Part shown: positions 1-9,870 of the stretch, in pieces | How the letters are laid out: each line of letters starts with the position of its first letter | Position numbering within the stretch: position 1 is the first letter of the stretch | Assembly (NCBI RefSeq): GCF_034676705.1 | Contig: NZ_JAUCBS010000008.1 | Location: 139,201-203,200, forward strand | Reading direction: 5' to 3' | Origin: Gemmobacter sp. | GTDB lineage: Bacteria; Pseudomonadota; Alphaproteobacteria; Rhodobacterales; Rhodobacteraceae | Length of the DNA stretch: 64,000 nt | Position numbers and translations under genes: made by a program | The notes under the pieces: model-generated | Told to the model about the DNA's origin: nothing | The model's input: only the letters and a program-made list of their open reading frames with translations | Databases searched by the model: none

Positions 1-1809
1 GATCTGGTGGCCGAGGCGGAATCGGGCGGCACCGCGCATGATGTCGACATCATTTCGGGCGCGACCGTGACCGTGATGGTGATCGACGATTCCATCGTGC
101 GATCGGGGCTGAAGGTGGCGCGCGCGCTGGGGCTGGGCGGGCTGAAGGCCGATGCGGGAACCGCCGGGCCGAAGCTGGAGCTGAACCCCGATGCAGCACC
201 GCCTGCCGACTGGTTCACGGCCGAGGGCGATGGCACCCTGCGGCGGCTTGCGCTGGATGTGGGGCAGGTCAATGCCGCCTTTGCCGCCCACCCCGATCCG
301 CGTGCCCGCGATCGCGCATTGACCGAGCCGCCCGAAACCACCTTCATCGAAATGCAGGCGGCGCTGGTGTCGGTTCCGGCCATCGCCCGGGGTCTACTGG
401 GCGAGGCGGCGGCGGCGAACCTGCACGGCTGGCTGGCGACGGGCGACCACGCCGTTGCGGTGATGGGGCGCGGTCTTTACAGCTTCAAGGGGTCGGGCTA
501 CGTGCGCGGCGGCATCTTTGACCGCATCGTGCTGATCCAGGACGATGTGTCGGTGCGCTTTCGCGACCGCGACCACCGCCGGCTGGGTGCCATTGCCGCC
601 GATGGCGCCCCCGAATTCACCGAAATGGATCTTTTCCGCATTCCGGCAGCGTCGGGGTTCGACCCGGCACGGCCGTTCCGCCTGCAACTGCTGGTCCAGC
701 GCGAGGTTGGCCCGATCGAAAAGGTGTTCCACACCTTTGATCTGGGCTACCAGCTTCCGCCGGCCTATCTGCGGTCCGTCGCCGTGGCGCCGTCCGAGGC
801 GCCTCCGCAGGCGATTGCCGTTGCCGACCGTGACGAAGGCCATGCGCAGGCCGATCTGTGGAAACGCATCTGGCAGGATTCGCGGGCCAAGATCGTCGTT
901 CTGGCAGGCATGTTGCTGGTGTTGACCGGGGTCTTCTTCTTTCAGTCCTGGGCGACGCGGCACGCGCGGGCCTTCACCATATTCCGCATGGCCTATCTGA
1001 CCGTCACGCTGGTGGTGCTGGGCTGGATGTTCAATGCGCAGCTGTCGGTGGTCAACCTGATGGCGCTGTTCGGCAGCCTGGTGAACGGATTCAGCTGGCA
1101 GGCGTTCCTGCTGGATCCGCTGACCTTCATCCTGTGGTTCGCGGTGGCCGCCGCCCTGCTGTTCTGGGGCCGGGGCGCCTATTGCGGGTGGCTGTGCCCC
1201 TTTGGCGCGCTGCAAGAACTGACCAACCGCATCGCCCGCCGCCTGCATGTGCCGCAATGGACGCTGCCCTGGGGGCTGCACGAACGGCTGTGGCCGCTGA
1301 AATACATGATCTTCCTGGGGCTGTTCGGGGTTTCGCTTGTCAGCGTCGAACAGGCCGAGCATCTGGCCGAGGTCGAACCGTTCAAGACCGCGATCATCCT
1401 GAAGTTCCTGCGCGCCTGGCCCTTTGTCGCCTATGTGGCGGCGCTGCTGGTGGCGGGGCTGTTCGTGGAACGGTTCTATTGCCGCTATCTGTGCCCGCTT
1501 GGCGCGGCGTTGGCCATACCGGCGCGTCTGCGGATGTTCGACTGGCTCAAGCGGTATCACGAATGCGGCAATCCCTGCCAGACCTGCGCCCGCGAATGCC
1601 CCGTGCAGTCGATCCACCCGACCGGAGAGATCAACCCCAACGAATGCATCAACTGCCTGCATTGCCAGGTGTTGTACCAGTCCGAAGCCAAATGCCCCGT
1701 CGTCATCAAGAAGCTGAAGCGTCGCGAAGCCGTTGCGGCCAGCGCGCCGCCAAAGCTGGGCACACCCCCTGCCGGGCATCCGAATGCTGCCCGCGTCAAA
1801 TCTGCATAA
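1..1809 (+). CDS. nosR: NosR, membrane-bound FMN/Fe-S electron donor and regulator for N2O reductase (5' end outside window)
   Basis: The frame is open from base 1, so the signal peptide and start lie upstream; 602 residues are visible. An FMN-binding domain opens with a SGATVT motif (visible residues 19-24), where FMN is normally attached through Thr. Several membrane segments follow from about residue 295. Two CxxxCP motifs (CGWLCP near 395, CRYLCP near 494) and a C-terminal bacterial-ferredoxin-like part with two cysteine clusters ([13 protein letters not shown] near 522, CINCLHC near 549) complete the NosR architecture. NosR passes electrons from the quinol pool towards periplasmic NosZ and supports nos expression. 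It heads the nosRZDFYLX operon and ends 16 bases before nosZ. Polyferredoxin NapH-like proteins share the CxxxCP part but lack the FMN domain, so the call is secure. Confidence 0.95.
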   Translation, partial: DLVAEAESGGTAHDVDIISGATVTVMVIDDSIVRSGLKVARALGLGGLKADAGTAGPKLELNPDAAPPADWFTAEGDGTLRRLALDVGQVNAAFAAHPDPRARDRALTEPPETTFIEMQAALVSVPAIARGLLGEAAAANLHGWLATGDHAVAVMGRGLYSFKGSGYVRGGIFDRIVLIQDDVSVRFRDRDHRRLGAIAADGAPEFTEMDLFRIPAASGFDPARPFRLQLLVQREVGPIEKVFHTFDLGYQLPPAYLRSVAVAPSEAPPQAIAVADRDEGHAQADLWKRIWQDSRAKIVVLAGMLLVLTGVFFFQSWATRHARAFTIFRMAYLTVTLVVLGWMFNAQLSVVNLMALFGSLVNGFSWQAFLLDPLTFILWFAVAAALLFWGRGAYCGWLCPFGALQELTNRIARRLHVPQWTLPWGLHERLWPLKYMIFLGLFGVSLVSVEQAEHLAEVEPFKTAIILKFLRAWPFVAYVAALLVAGLFVERFYCRYLCPLGAALAIPARLRMFDWLKRYHECGNPCQTCARECPVQSIHPTGEINPNECINCLHCQVLYQSEAKCPVVIKKLKRREAVAASAPPKLGTPPAGHPNAARVKSA

Positions 1810-1825
1810 CCAGAGGAGTCCGATC

Positions 1826-3784
1826 ATGGAATCGAACGAGAACAAGGGACTTAGCCGCCGCGCCATACTGGGCGCGACAGCAGGCGGTGCAGCGGTGGCC
1901 GGCGCCTTTGGCGGCCGGCTGGCGCTGACGCCGGCCCTGCTGGGCCTTGGCGGGGCGGGGGCCGCGACCGTGGCCGGGGCGGGTGCAGCCCGCGCGGCCG
2001 GCGGCACCGGCACCGTCGCGCCCGGACAACTGGACAGCTATTATGGCTTCTGGTCCTCGGGACAGACCGGCGAGGTGCGTATTCTGGGCGTGCCCTCGAT
2101 GCGCGAACTGATGCGGATCCCGGTGTTCAACCGCTGTTCCGCCACCGGCTGGGGCCAGACGGACGAATCCATCCGCATCCACCAGCGCAGCATGTCCGAC
2201 AAGACGCGCAAACAGCTGGCCGCCAACGGCAAGAAGATCCACGACAACGGCGACCTTCACCACGTCCACATGTCCTTTACCGAAGGCAAGTATGACGGCC
2301 GCTACCTGTACATGAACGACAAGGCCAATACCCGCGTCGCGCGGGTGCGCTGCGACGTGATGAAATGCGACGCCATCCTGGAAATTCCCAACGCAAAAAG
2401 CATCCACGGCCTGCGCCCGCAGAAATGGCCGCGCACGAACTACATCTTCGCCAATGGCGAGGACGAGGCGCCGCTGATCAACGATGGCTCGACCATGCAG
2501 GATGTGTCGACCTACGTGAACATCTTTACCGCCGTCGATGCCGACAAGATGGAGGTGGCCTGGCAGGTGATGGTCTCGGGCAACCTTGACAACTGCGATG
2601 CCGACTACACCGGCAAATGGGCGTTCTCGACCAGCTACAACAGCGAAATGGGCATGACGCTGGCCGAGATGACCGAATCCGAGATGGACCACGTCGTGGT
2701 GTTCAACATCGCCGAGATCGAAAAGGCGATTGCGGCCGGCCAGTTCCAGGAAATCAACGGGGTCAAGGTGGTGGACGGCCGCAAGCAGGCCAACAGCCAG
2801 TTCACCCGCTACATCCCCATCGCCAACAACCCGCACGGCTGCAACATGGCGCCCGACAAGCGCCACCTGTGCATCGGCGGCAAGCTGTCGCCGACCGTCA
2901 CCGTGCTGGACGTCGAAAAGTTCGACGCGCTGTTCACCGGCAACGCCGATCCGCGCAGCGCCGTGGTGGCCGAACCGGAACTTGGCCTGGGCCCGCTGCA
3001 CACCGCCTTTGACGGCCGGGGCAATGCCTATACCTCGCTGTTCCTCGACAGCCAGGTGGTGAAATGGAACATTGCCGACGCCATCAAGTCCTATGCCGGG
3101 GAAAAGGTCGATCCGATCAAGGACAAGCTGGATGTCCACTATCAGCCCGGGCACCTGAAGACCGTGATGGGCGAGACGCTGGACGCGGCCAACGACTGGC
3201 TGGTCTGCCTGTGCAAGTTCTCCAAGGACAGGTTCCTGAACGTCGGCCCGCTGAAGGCGGAAAACGACCAGCTGATCGACATCTCGGGCGACAAGATGAT
3301 TCTGGTCCACGATGGCCCCACCTTTGCCGAACCGCACGATGCCATCGCCGTGCATCCGTCGGTCATGTCGGGGATCAAATCCGTCTGGGATCGTCAGGAT
3401 CCGATGTGGGCCGAGACCCGCAAGCAGGCCGAGGCCGATGGCATCAACGTTGACGATTTCGTCGGCGAGGTGATCCGCGATGGCAACAAGGTGCGCGTCT
3501 ACATGTCCTCCGTGGCGCCGTCGTTCTCGCTGGAAAGCTTCACGGTCAAGGAAGGTGACGAGGTGACGGTGATCGTCACCAACCTGGACGAGATCGACGA
3601 CCTGACGCATGGTTTCACCGTGGGCAACCATGGCGTTGCCATGGAGATCGGTCCGCAGCAGACGTCCTCGGTCACGTTTGTGGCAGCCAATGCCGGGGTC
3701 TATTGGTATTACTGCCAATGGTTCTGCCACGCGCTTCACATGGAGATGCGCGGCCGGATGTTCGTCGAACCGAAGGACGCCTGA
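1826..3784 (+). CDS. nosZ: Nitrous-oxide reductase NosZ, clade I (Tat-exported)
   Basis: This enzyme reduces N2O to N2 in the periplasm using the CuZ and CuA copper centres. The chosen start follows an AGAGGAG ribosome site and gives 652 residues, normal for the family. A twin-arginine motif (SRRAIL) and a long hydrophobic Ala/Gly stretch form a Tat signal, typical of clade I enzymes. CuZ histidine motifs are present: DLHHVH, NNPHGC, GPLHTAF and EPHDA. The C-terminal cupredoxin domain has the CuA signature [12 protein letters not shown] close to the end. An upstream ATG in frame at 1733 lies inside nosR and has no better ribosome site. NosD, NosF, NosY and NosL, encoded directly downstream, serve copper-site maturation. 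No residue appears to be missing. Confidence 0.97.
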   Translation: MESNENKGLSRRAILGATAGGAAVAGAFGGRLALTPALLGLGGAGAATVAGAGAARAAGGTGTVAPGQLDSYYGFWSSGQTGEVRILGVPSMRELMRIPVFNRCSATGWGQTDESIRIHQRSMSDKTRKQLAANGKKIHDNGDLHHVHMSFTEGKYDGRYLYMNDKANTRVARVRCDVMKCDAILEIPNAKSIHGLRPQKWPRTNYIFANGEDEAPLINDGSTMQDVSTYVNIFTAVDADKMEVAWQVMVSGNLDNCDADYTGKWAFSTSYNSEMGMTLAEMTESEMDHVVVFNIAEIEKAIAAGQFQEINGVKVVDGRKQANSQFTRYIPIANNPHGCNMAPDKRHLCIGGKLSPTVTVLDVEKFDALFTGNADPRSAVVAEPELGLGPLHTAFDGRGNAYTSLFLDSQVVKWNIADAIKSYAGEKVDPIKDKLDVHYQPGHLKTVMGETLDAANDWLVCLCKFSKDRFLNVGPLKAENDQLIDISGDKMILVHDGPTFAEPHDAIAVHPSVMSGIKSVWDRQDPMWAETRKQAEADGINVDDFVGEVIRDGNKVRVYMSSVAPSFSLESFTVKEGDEVTVIVTNLDEIDDLTHGFTVGNHGVAMEIGPQQTSSVTFVAANAGVYWYYCQWFCHALHMEMRGRMFVEPKDA

Positions 3785-3787
3785 GCC

Positions 3788-5110
3788 ATGCGCCTGCCCG
3801 CCCTGATCGCCGCGCTGATGCTGGCCCTGCCCCTTGCGGCAGAGGAGCGCGCCGTTGCGCCCGGGGCGGGAACGCTGGCCCTGGCCATTGCCGGTGCCAT
3901 GCCGGGCGATGTGCTGATACTGACCGACGGGGCCTATGGCGGCCCCGTCACCATTGATCGTCCGCTGACCATCACGGGCCCGCGCGGCGCGATCGTGGAT
4001 GGCGGCGGCACCGGCAGTGTGATCACGCTGACCGCCCCCGACGTGCTGTTGCGCGGGTTCACCGTCACCGGCTCGGGCCATGCCAACCAGGATCTGGATT
4101 CCGGCATCAGGATTCTGAAAGGCGCCGACCGCGCCGTGGTCGAGGGGCTTTTGCTGACCGGCAACATGCACGGCATCGACCTGCATGGCGGCCAGGACGC
4201 CCGCGTCCTGCGCAACGAGATTGTCGGCACCCGCAACCCGCGCATGAACGAACGCGGCAACGGTGTCTATGTCTGGAACAGCCCCGGCGCCCTGGTCGAA
4301 GGCAACGACATCCGCCATGGACGCGACGGCATCTTTTCCAACACCAGCAAGGATAGCACCTATCGTGGCAACCTGTTCCGCGACCTGCGCTTTGCCGTCC
4401 ATTTCATGTATACCCACCGGACAGAGGTGATCGACAACATCTCGATCGGCAATCACCTGGGCTTCGCGATCATGAATTCGGATCGGGCCGTGGTCACCGG
4501 CAACCTGTCGCTTGGCGATCGCGAACATGGGGTGATGCTGAACTACACCAACAATTCCGATATCCGGGGCAATCTGGTGCGCGGCGGCACGCGGAAATGC
4601 CTGTTCATCTATAACGCGCACAAGAACCTGATCTGGAACAACCAGTTCCAGGGCTGCGGCATAGGCATTCATTTCACTGCCGGATCGGAACGCAATGTGC
4701 TGACCGGCAATGCCTTCATCGCCAACCGCGAACAGGTGAAATACGTCGGCACCCGCAACATGAACTGGAGCCACGAGGGCCGGGGCAATTTCTGGTCCGA
4801 CCATCCGGCGTTTGATCTGAACGGCGACGGAATTGCCGACAGCGCCTATCGCCCGAACGACCTGATGGACCAGATCCTGTGGTCGCAGCCGGCGGCCGCG
4901 CTGCTGACCGGATCGCCGGCCGTCCAACTGATCCGCTGGAGCCAGTCCAGCTTTCCCGCGACCCTGCCCGGTGGGGTGCGCGACCCGGCGCCACTGATGC
5001 GGGCGCCGGTCATTGCAGTCCCCCCCGCCGTCCTGCCGATGGAACAGGCCGCTGCCGGGCGATGGACACAAGGATACGACGATGACGCTGACGATTACAC
5101 ATCTCACTAA
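3788..5110 (+). CDS. nosD: NosD, periplasmic copper-site maturation protein (beta-helix)
   Basis: The protein has 440 residues with an N-terminal Sec signal peptide (LIAALMLALPLAAE). The body is a right-handed parallel beta-helix of CASH-type repeats with many regularly spaced G/N/I/V turns. It begins 3 bases after the nosZ stop. NosD works with the NosFY ABC transporter to supply what is needed to build the CuZ site of NosZ. Its last ten codons overlap the start of nosF, which points to translational coupling. Length and position match the family; no abnormality was seen. Confidence 0.95.
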   Translation: MRLPALIAALMLALPLAAEERAVAPGAGTLALAIAGAMPGDVLILTDGAYGGPVTIDRPLTITGPRGAIVDGGGTGSVITLTAPDVLLRGFTVTGSGHANQDLDSGIRILKGADRAVVEGLLLTGNMHGIDLHGGQDARVLRNEIVGTRNPRMNERGNGVYVWNSPGALVEGNDIRHGRDGIFSNTSKDSTYRGNLFRDLRFAVHFMYTHRTEVIDNISIGNHLGFAIMNSDRAVVTGNLSLGDREHGVMLNYTNNSDIRGNLVRGGTRKCLFIYNAHKNLIWNNQFQGCGIGIHFTAGSERNVLTGNAFIANREQVKYVGTRNMNWSHEGRGNFWSDHPAFDLNGDGIADSAYRPNDLMDQILWSQPAAALLTGSPAVQLIRWSQSSFPATLPGGVRDPAPLMRAPVIAVPPAVLPMEQAAAGRWTQGYDDDADDYTSH

Positions 5111-5975
5111 GCGCTATCAGGCGGTCACTGCGCTGTCGGATGTGTCGCTGGCGCTGCGTCCGGGGATGCGCGCGGCGTTGCTGGGGCACAACGGGGCGGG
5201 CAAGTCGACGATGATGAAGATCATCCTTGGCCTGATCCCGTTCGACAGCGGCACCATATCGGTCTGTGACGCGGCGCCCGGTTCGGCTGCGGCGCGCAGC
5301 CAGGTGGCCTATCTGCCCGAAAACGCGGCCTTTCACCCGGCGCTGACCGGGCTGGAACAGCTGCGCCACTATCTGGCGCTGCGCGGCGAAAACCCCGGGC
5401 TGGCGATGGGCCTGCTGGAACGAGTGGGCCTGACCCATGCTGCCCGGCGCCGCATCGGCACCTATTCCAAGGGAATGCGCCAGCGCGTCGGCCTGGCGCA
5501 GACACTGATCGGCCGTCCGCGCCTGCTGGTGCTGGACGAGCCGACCTCGGGGCTGGATCCGGTGTCGCGGCGCGATTTCTATGACCTGCTCGACGGGCTG
5601 GCGGCCGAGGGGGCGGCCATCCTGCTGTCCTCGCATGTGCTGACCGAGGTCGAGGCCCGGACCGACCGTATCCTGATCCTGTCCGGCGGGCGGCTGGTGG
5701 CCGAAGGCACGCTGCCCGGTCTGCGTGCCAGCGCCGCCCTGCCGGTCCTTTTGCATGTGCGGCCGGCAGCCGGCGCCGCCGCCGCGCTGATGCAGGCGTT
5801 GCCGGGGGCCAGCCAGGGGCCGGATGGCCTGCTGCACCTGGCCTGTGCCCCGGCCGACAAGCTGGCCATGCTGGCGCAGATCGCCGGGCTTGGCGGGCTG
5901 GTTGCGGATCTGGATGTGATTCCGCCCAGTCTGGATGACATCTACAGCCACTTCAGCCGGAGGGATGTGCAATGA
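5082..5975 (+). CDS. nosF: NosF, ABC transporter ATP-binding subunit for NosZ maturation
   Basis: This is a 297-residue ABC ATPase. The Walker A motif GHNGAGKST lies at residues 35-43, the signature is a YSKGMRQRVGLA variant, Walker B is LLVLDEP, and a switch histidine occurs in LSSHVL. The chosen ATG lies inside the end of nosD and starts MTLTITHLTK, the normal N-terminus of the family; the in-frame ATG further upstream would add a sequence unrelated to ABC proteins. It pairs with the permease NosY, whose start overlaps the nosF stop. Its role in CuZ biogenesis follows from the family and the operon. Confidence 0.95.
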   Translation: MTLTITHLTKRYQAVTALSDVSLALRPGMRAALLGHNGAGKSTMMKIILGLIPFDSGTISVCDAAPGSAAARSQVAYLPENAAFHPALTGLEQLRHYLALRGENPGLAMGLLERVGLTHAARRRIGTYSKGMRQRVGLAQTLIGRPRLLVLDEPTSGLDPVSRRDFYDLLDGLAAEGAAILLSSHVLTEVEARTDRILILSGGRLVAEGTLPGLRASAALPVLLHVRPAAGAAAALMQALPGASQGPDGLLHLACAPADKLAMLAQIAGLGGLVADLDVIPPSLDDIYSHFSRRDVQ

Positions 5976-6793
5976 ACCGCATCCTGGCAACCGCCGCCTG
6001 CGAATTCCGCATCGCCTTTCGCAACCGATGGGTGGCCATTGCCACGGCCATGATGGTGGTGTTCGCACTGGTGCTGGCCGCCGCAGGTGCGGCGCCCACG
6101 GGCGATGTCGGGGTGGACCGGCTGTCGGTCGTCGTCGCCTCGCTGACCTCGCTTGCGGTCTACCTGATCCCGCTGCTGGCCCTGCTGATGAGCTTTGACG
6201 CCATCGCCGGCGAGGTGGAACGCGGCACCCTGCCGCTGCTGCTGACCTATCCGGTGTCGCGGTTGCAAATCCTGCTGGGCAAGCTGGCGGCCCATCTGGT
6301 CGTGTTGGCGCTGGCCTGCGGGCTGGGCTATGGCGCGGCGGCGCTGGCTGCGGTGGCGGCCGATGGCGCGGCCGTGGGCGGGCTGCCGGCGCTGGGGCGG
6401 CTTGTCGGGTCGTCGGTCCTGCTGGGCGCGACATTCCTGGGGGCGGGCTATGCGCTGTCGGCCTTGTCGCGGCGGCCGTCGGGGGCGGCCGGACTGGCGA
6501 TCGCGCTGTGGCTGGCGGTCGTGGTGCTGTATGATCTGGCGTTGCTGGCCATGATCGTGTCCGACGGTGGCGGTGCGCTGACCACCCATGCGCTGCCGGT
6601 TGCGCTGCTGGCCAATCCGGCGGACGCCTTCCGCCTGTTCAACCTGTCTGCCGCCGGTGCGGGCGCCGCGGCTGCCGGGGTTGGCGGGGCGGCGGGGACC
6701 ATCCCTGTCTGGCAATCGGCGCTGTCCATCAGCCTGTGGCCGCTGGCCGCCATCGCACTGGCATGGGCCACATTCCGAAAGGTGACGCCATGA
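5972..6793 (+). CDS. nosY: NosY, ABC transporter permease for NosZ maturation
   Basis: A 273-residue ABC-2 type membrane protein with about six hydrophobic segments spread along the chain. The start overlaps the nosF stop codon (ATGA), and the nosY stop overlaps the nosL start in the same way, so the three genes are translationally coupled. With NosF it forms the inner-membrane transporter that works with NosD in assembling the copper-sulfide cluster of N2O reductase. The sequence is rich in Ala, Leu and Gly with few motifs; the call rests mainly on operon position and topology. Confidence 0.93.
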   Translation: MNRILATAACEFRIAFRNRWVAIATAMMVVFALVLAAAGAAPTGDVGVDRLSVVVASLTSLAVYLIPLLALLMSFDAIAGEVERGTLPLLLTYPVSRLQILLGKLAAHLVVLALACGLGYGAAALAAVAADGAAVGGLPALGRLVGSSVLLGATFLGAGYALSALSRRPSGAAGLAIALWLAVVVLYDLALLAMIVSDGGGALTTHALPVALLANPADAFRLFNLSAAGAGAAAAGVGGAAGTIPVWQSALSISLWPLAAIALAWATFRKVTP

Positions 6794-7350
6794 AAACCGC
6801 ATGTCTGCTGGCCATCGCGCTGCTGGCCCTGGCCGCCTGCAAGGAAGAGGTGGCCCAGGACACCGCCCCGCGCGAAATGACGGCCGAGACCCTGGGCCAC
6901 TATTGCCAGATGCATCTGCTGGACCATCCCGGCCCCAAGGCGCAGGTGCATCTTGATGGCATGGCGCCGCTGTTCTTCAGCCAGGTGCGCGATGCCATTG
7001 CCTATGCCCGCGCCCCCGAACAGGTGGCACCCATCCTGGCGATCTGGGTCAACGACATGGGCGCGACCGGCGCCAGTTGGGAACACCCCGGGCAAGGCAA
7101 CTGGGTGTCCGGGGACACCGCGTTCTATGTCGTGGGCTCTCCGCGCGAGGGGGGCATGGGCCTGCCCGAGACGGTGCCCTTTGCCACCCGCGCCGGGGCC
7201 GAGCAGTTTGCCGCCCGCGAAGGCGGGCGGGTCATGACACTGACCGAGATCCCCGATGCGCTGGTGCTGGCCCCGGTCGACAGCGCGCCTGCCGACGATA
7301 CCGATTTCCAGCGCCGCCTGCGCGCGCTGTCTGCCCCTGCCGGAGGTTGA
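6790..7350 (+). CDS. nosL: NosL, outer-membrane copper-chaperone lipoprotein
   Basis: The protein has 186 residues. It begins with a short lipoprotein signal (MKTACLLAIALLALAAC) in which LAAC is the lipobox, so the mature protein starts at an acylated Cys. A YCQM motif in the mature part matches the Cys/Met site that binds Cu(I) in NosL proteins. NosL delivers copper for NosZ maturation together with NosDFY. The start overlaps the nosY stop, and an upstream in-frame ATG at 6736 lies inside nosY and would spoil the signal sequence. The gene ends 3 bases before nosX. Confidence 0.93.
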   Translation: MKTACLLAIALLALAACKEEVAQDTAPREMTAETLGHYCQMHLLDHPGPKAQVHLDGMAPLFFSQVRDAIAYARAPEQVAPILAIWVNDMGATGASWEHPGQGNWVSGDTAFYVVGSPREGGMGLPETVPFATRAGAEQFAAREGGRVMTLTEIPDALVLAPVDSAPADDTDFQRRLRALSAPAGG

Positions 7351-7353
7351 GCC

Positions 7354-8262
7354 ATGCTGACCCGTCGCCGTCTGATCGCGATTTCCGCCGCCATGGCCCT
7401 GGTGCCCGCGCAAGGGCGTGCCGCGCCACGGATCTGGACAGGGCAGGCGCTTGGCGCCCGGGCCTCGATCCGTCTGGATCATCCGCAGGCCGATGTCATT
7501 GCCCGGCGTGTCCTGGCGGAAATCGACCGGCTGGAGGGGATCCTCAGCCTGTATCGCGCCGACAGCGCGCTGGCGCGGCTGAACCGCGATGGCCGACTGG
7601 ACGCGCCGCCGTTCGAGTTGCTGGACTGCCTGTCCATCGCGGGGGCCGTGCATCATGCCAGCGGCGGGCGGTTCGATCCGACGGTGCAGCCGATCTGGGC
7701 GCTATGGGCCGAAGCGGCCGCCGCTGGCGGCCGGCCGGGCGCAGCGGCGCTGGCCGCCGCGCTGGCGCAAACCGGCTGGAACCGGGTGCGGCTGGACCCC
7801 ACCCGCATCACCCTTGCGCCCGGCATGGCGCTGACGCTGAACGGCATCGCGCAGGGCTATGTCGCCGACCGTGTGGCGGCGCTTTTGAAAGCCGAGGGTC
7901 TGGGCGAAATCCTGATCGACACCGGCGAACTGCGGGCGCTGGGGGGCGCGCCGGGCGGCGGGGACTGGCCGGTGCAGCTGGCTGGCGGCGGGTCGCTGCG
8001 CCTGCGCGACCGGGCGCTGGCAACCTCGGCCCCGCTGGGAACCTGTTTTGACGGCGCCGGGCTGGACGGCCATATCCTGGATCCTTTCACCGGCACGCCG
8101 GCGGCTGCGGCGTGGCACCAGATCTCTATTTCTGCGCCCACCGCCGTGCTGGCCGATGCGCTGTCGACCGCTGCCTGCCTGCTGCCCGATGAAGCCGGCA
8201 TTCATGCCCTGATTGCCCGCTTTGCCGACGTCCGGGCCGAGGCGATGCGTCGGGCCGGTTGA
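7354..8262 (+). CDS. nosX: NosX, ApbE-type FAD:protein FMN transferase for NosR
   Basis: A 302-residue periplasmic protein with a twin-arginine-like N-terminus (TRRRLIA) followed by a hydrophobic stretch. It belongs to the ApbE family, which attaches FMN from FAD to a Thr of target proteins; in nos operons the target is the SGAT motif of NosR. Family landmarks are FDPTVQPIWALW in the N-terminal half, LNGIAQGYVADRV in the middle, and ATSAPLG followed by HILDPFTGTP near the C-terminus. It closes the nos operon and is convergent with the rhodanese gene, leaving only 25 bases between them. Confidence 0.93.
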   Translation: MLTRRRLIAISAAMALVPAQGRAAPRIWTGQALGARASIRLDHPQADVIARRVLAEIDRLEGILSLYRADSALARLNRDGRLDAPPFELLDCLSIAGAVHHASGGRFDPTVQPIWALWAEAAAAGGRPGAAALAAALAQTGWNRVRLDPTRITLAPGMALTLNGIAQGYVADRVAALLKAEGLGEILIDTGELRALGGAPGGGDWPVQLAGGGSLRLRDRALATSAPLGTCFDGAGLDGHILDPFTGTPAAAAWHQISISAPTAVLADALSTAACLLPDEAGIHALIARFADVRAEAMRRAG

Positions 8263-8287
8263 CGACGACAATGGCCATGACAACAGG

Positions 8288-9859
8288 TCACAACGGGCGC
8301 ATCACGCGAAAGCGGGCGATGCCGTCGTTGGCCAGCTGGGCGACCAGCTTCAGTTCCCAGGCGATATAGCCTTCCATGTTTTCGCGGGCGTTGTCGGTGC
8401 CCTCGTAGGGCCGCTTGTAGGCGTCGATGGGGGCCGACAACCAGCGGCCTTCGGTTTCCAGCACCAGCCCCAGGTCGCGCCAGGCTGCGGTGCCACCGCG
8501 CAGCAGCAGCACCCGGCGCGATGTGGCCGCCTGCGCCACCGCCAGATTGGCCGCCGCCACCGCCCCGTCGTCCGAGGTCAGCACCACCGGCCCCAGCCCG
8601 GGCGCCGCGCGCAGGTCGCGGGCCAGTTCGGGGCCCGAGGCGAACCAGGCCCCCGGCACATGGCCCCGGCGATACTCTGCCGCCCGGCCAAGGTCGATCA
8701 CCACGGCACCCTCCAGTGCGGCCAGTTCGCGGGGTTCGATCGCCGGGCCGTCGGGCAACGCCACCTGCGGCGCCTCGGGCAGCGGGAAGGTTTCGGGCAA
8801 CACCACCCCGTCGGACAGCACATGCACATCCCAGCCCATCTGGAACAGCCAGCTGGCCGCCATGCGGGCGCGCACGCCATCGTCGTCATACAGCACGACC
8901 CGCGCGCCGCGGACCCCCAGCCATTCATCGGTGGCCTGCACCAGCTGCCCGCCGGGGGCCGAGGCGAAACCGGCCGGATGCCCGGCCAGATACTCTGCCG
9001 GGTCGCGCACATCGAGGGTATAAAGCGTGCGGTCCCCGGCCTCGTCCCGGAAGCGGGCAAGGGTTTCGCTGCCGATCACCGGCACGCCGACATGCTCGGC
9101 CCAGCGGGCGGCGCTGGCCCGGGCGCGGCCCAGACCGGCGGGGCTGGGGGCGCGGCCCCGGTCCTGCGCGCCCTGCGCCAGCGGCAATCCTTCCAGCACC
9201 CAGCCGATGGTGCCATTGCGCAGCGCGGCAACCCGGTTCGGGATGCCCGCATTCACCAGGCTTTGCGTCCCGATGATGCTGCGGGTGCGGCCGGCGCAGT
9301 TCACGATCACCAGCGTATCGGGCGAAGGCGCGATGTCATGGATGCGGTAGACCAGTTCGCCCCCCGGTACCGACTGGCCGCCCGGGATGCTCATGGTGGC
9401 GTATTCTTCGAACCGGCGGGCATCCAGCACGACGAAATCGCCGCCGCCGTCCAGGATGCGCCGCACCTCGGGCGCCGAAAGCGAGGGGGTATCGCGGATG
9501 GATTCCACCAGTTCCCCGAACGCCTTGGACGGCACGTTGACATCGCGGTAGACCTCGCCTTGCCGGGCATAGCCGCGCAGGCCGCCGGCCAGCACCGCGA
9601 CATCGGTATAGCCAAGCGCGGCAATGCGCGCAGCGCCGGGTTCAGCATAGCCCTCGCCATCGTCATAGACCACGATGGGGGCGCCCAGCCGGGGGACCAG
9701 CGCGGGCAGCCGCAGTTCCAGTTCCGACAGGGGCACGGTCAGGGCGAACAGGGGATGCGCTTCGGCATAGGGGCCTTCCTCGCGCAGGTCGATCAGGGCG
9801 ACTTCTGCCCCGTCGCGCCACAGGCGGCGCAGATCGGCGGGGGAAATGGTTCTGGTCAT
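8288..9859 (-). CDS. Four-domain rhodanese-like sulfurtransferase, one active domain
   Basis: A 523-residue protein made of four consecutive rhodanese modules of about 100-130 residues. Only the second has the expected active-site cysteine, in VNCAGRTRS (about residue 188). At the equivalent place domain 1 has VVYDDGEG, domain 3 has VLYDDDGV and domain 4 has VLTSDDGA, so they are probably non-catalytic. It lies 11 bases downstream of a truncated acyl-CoA-dehydrogenase-like flavoprotein gene on the same strand, suggesting a former sulfur-compound operon. Sulfur transfer from thiosulfate or a persulfide is the family role; the physiological acceptor is unknown. No leader peptide is obvious, so it is probably cytosolic. 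Confidence 0.85.
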   Translation of the reverse strand: MTRTISPADLRRLWRDGAEVALIDLREEGPYAEAHPLFALTVPLSELELRLPALVPRLGAPIVVYDDGEGYAEPGAARIAALGYTDVAVLAGGLRGYARQGEVYRDVNVPSKAFGELVESIRDTPSLSAPEVRRILDGGGDFVVLDARRFEEYATMSIPGGQSVPGGELVYRIHDIAPSPDTLVIVNCAGRTRSIIGTQSLVNAGIPNRVAALRNGTIGWVLEGLPLAQGAQDRGRAPSPAGLGRARASAARWAEHVGVPVIGSETLARFRDEAGDRTLYTLDVRDPAEYLAGHPAGFASAPGGQLVQATDEWLGVRGARVVLYDDDGVRARMAASWLFQMGWDVHVLSDGVVLPETFPLPEAPQVALPDGPAIEPRELAALEGAVVIDLGRAAEYRRGHVPGAWFASGPELARDLRAAPGLGPVVLTSDDGAVAAANLAVAQAATSRRVLLLRGGTAAWRDLGLVLETEGRWLSAPIDAYKRPYEGTDNARENMEGYIAWELKLVAQLANDGIARFRVMRPL

Positions 9860-9870
9860 GGCAGGGCCTT

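Noticed and set aside
1796..5107. Very long minus-strand open frame antisense to nosZ and nosD
   Set aside because: It is the mirror of GC-rich plus-strand genes with strong family matches; its translation is His/Gln/Val-rich without any domain.
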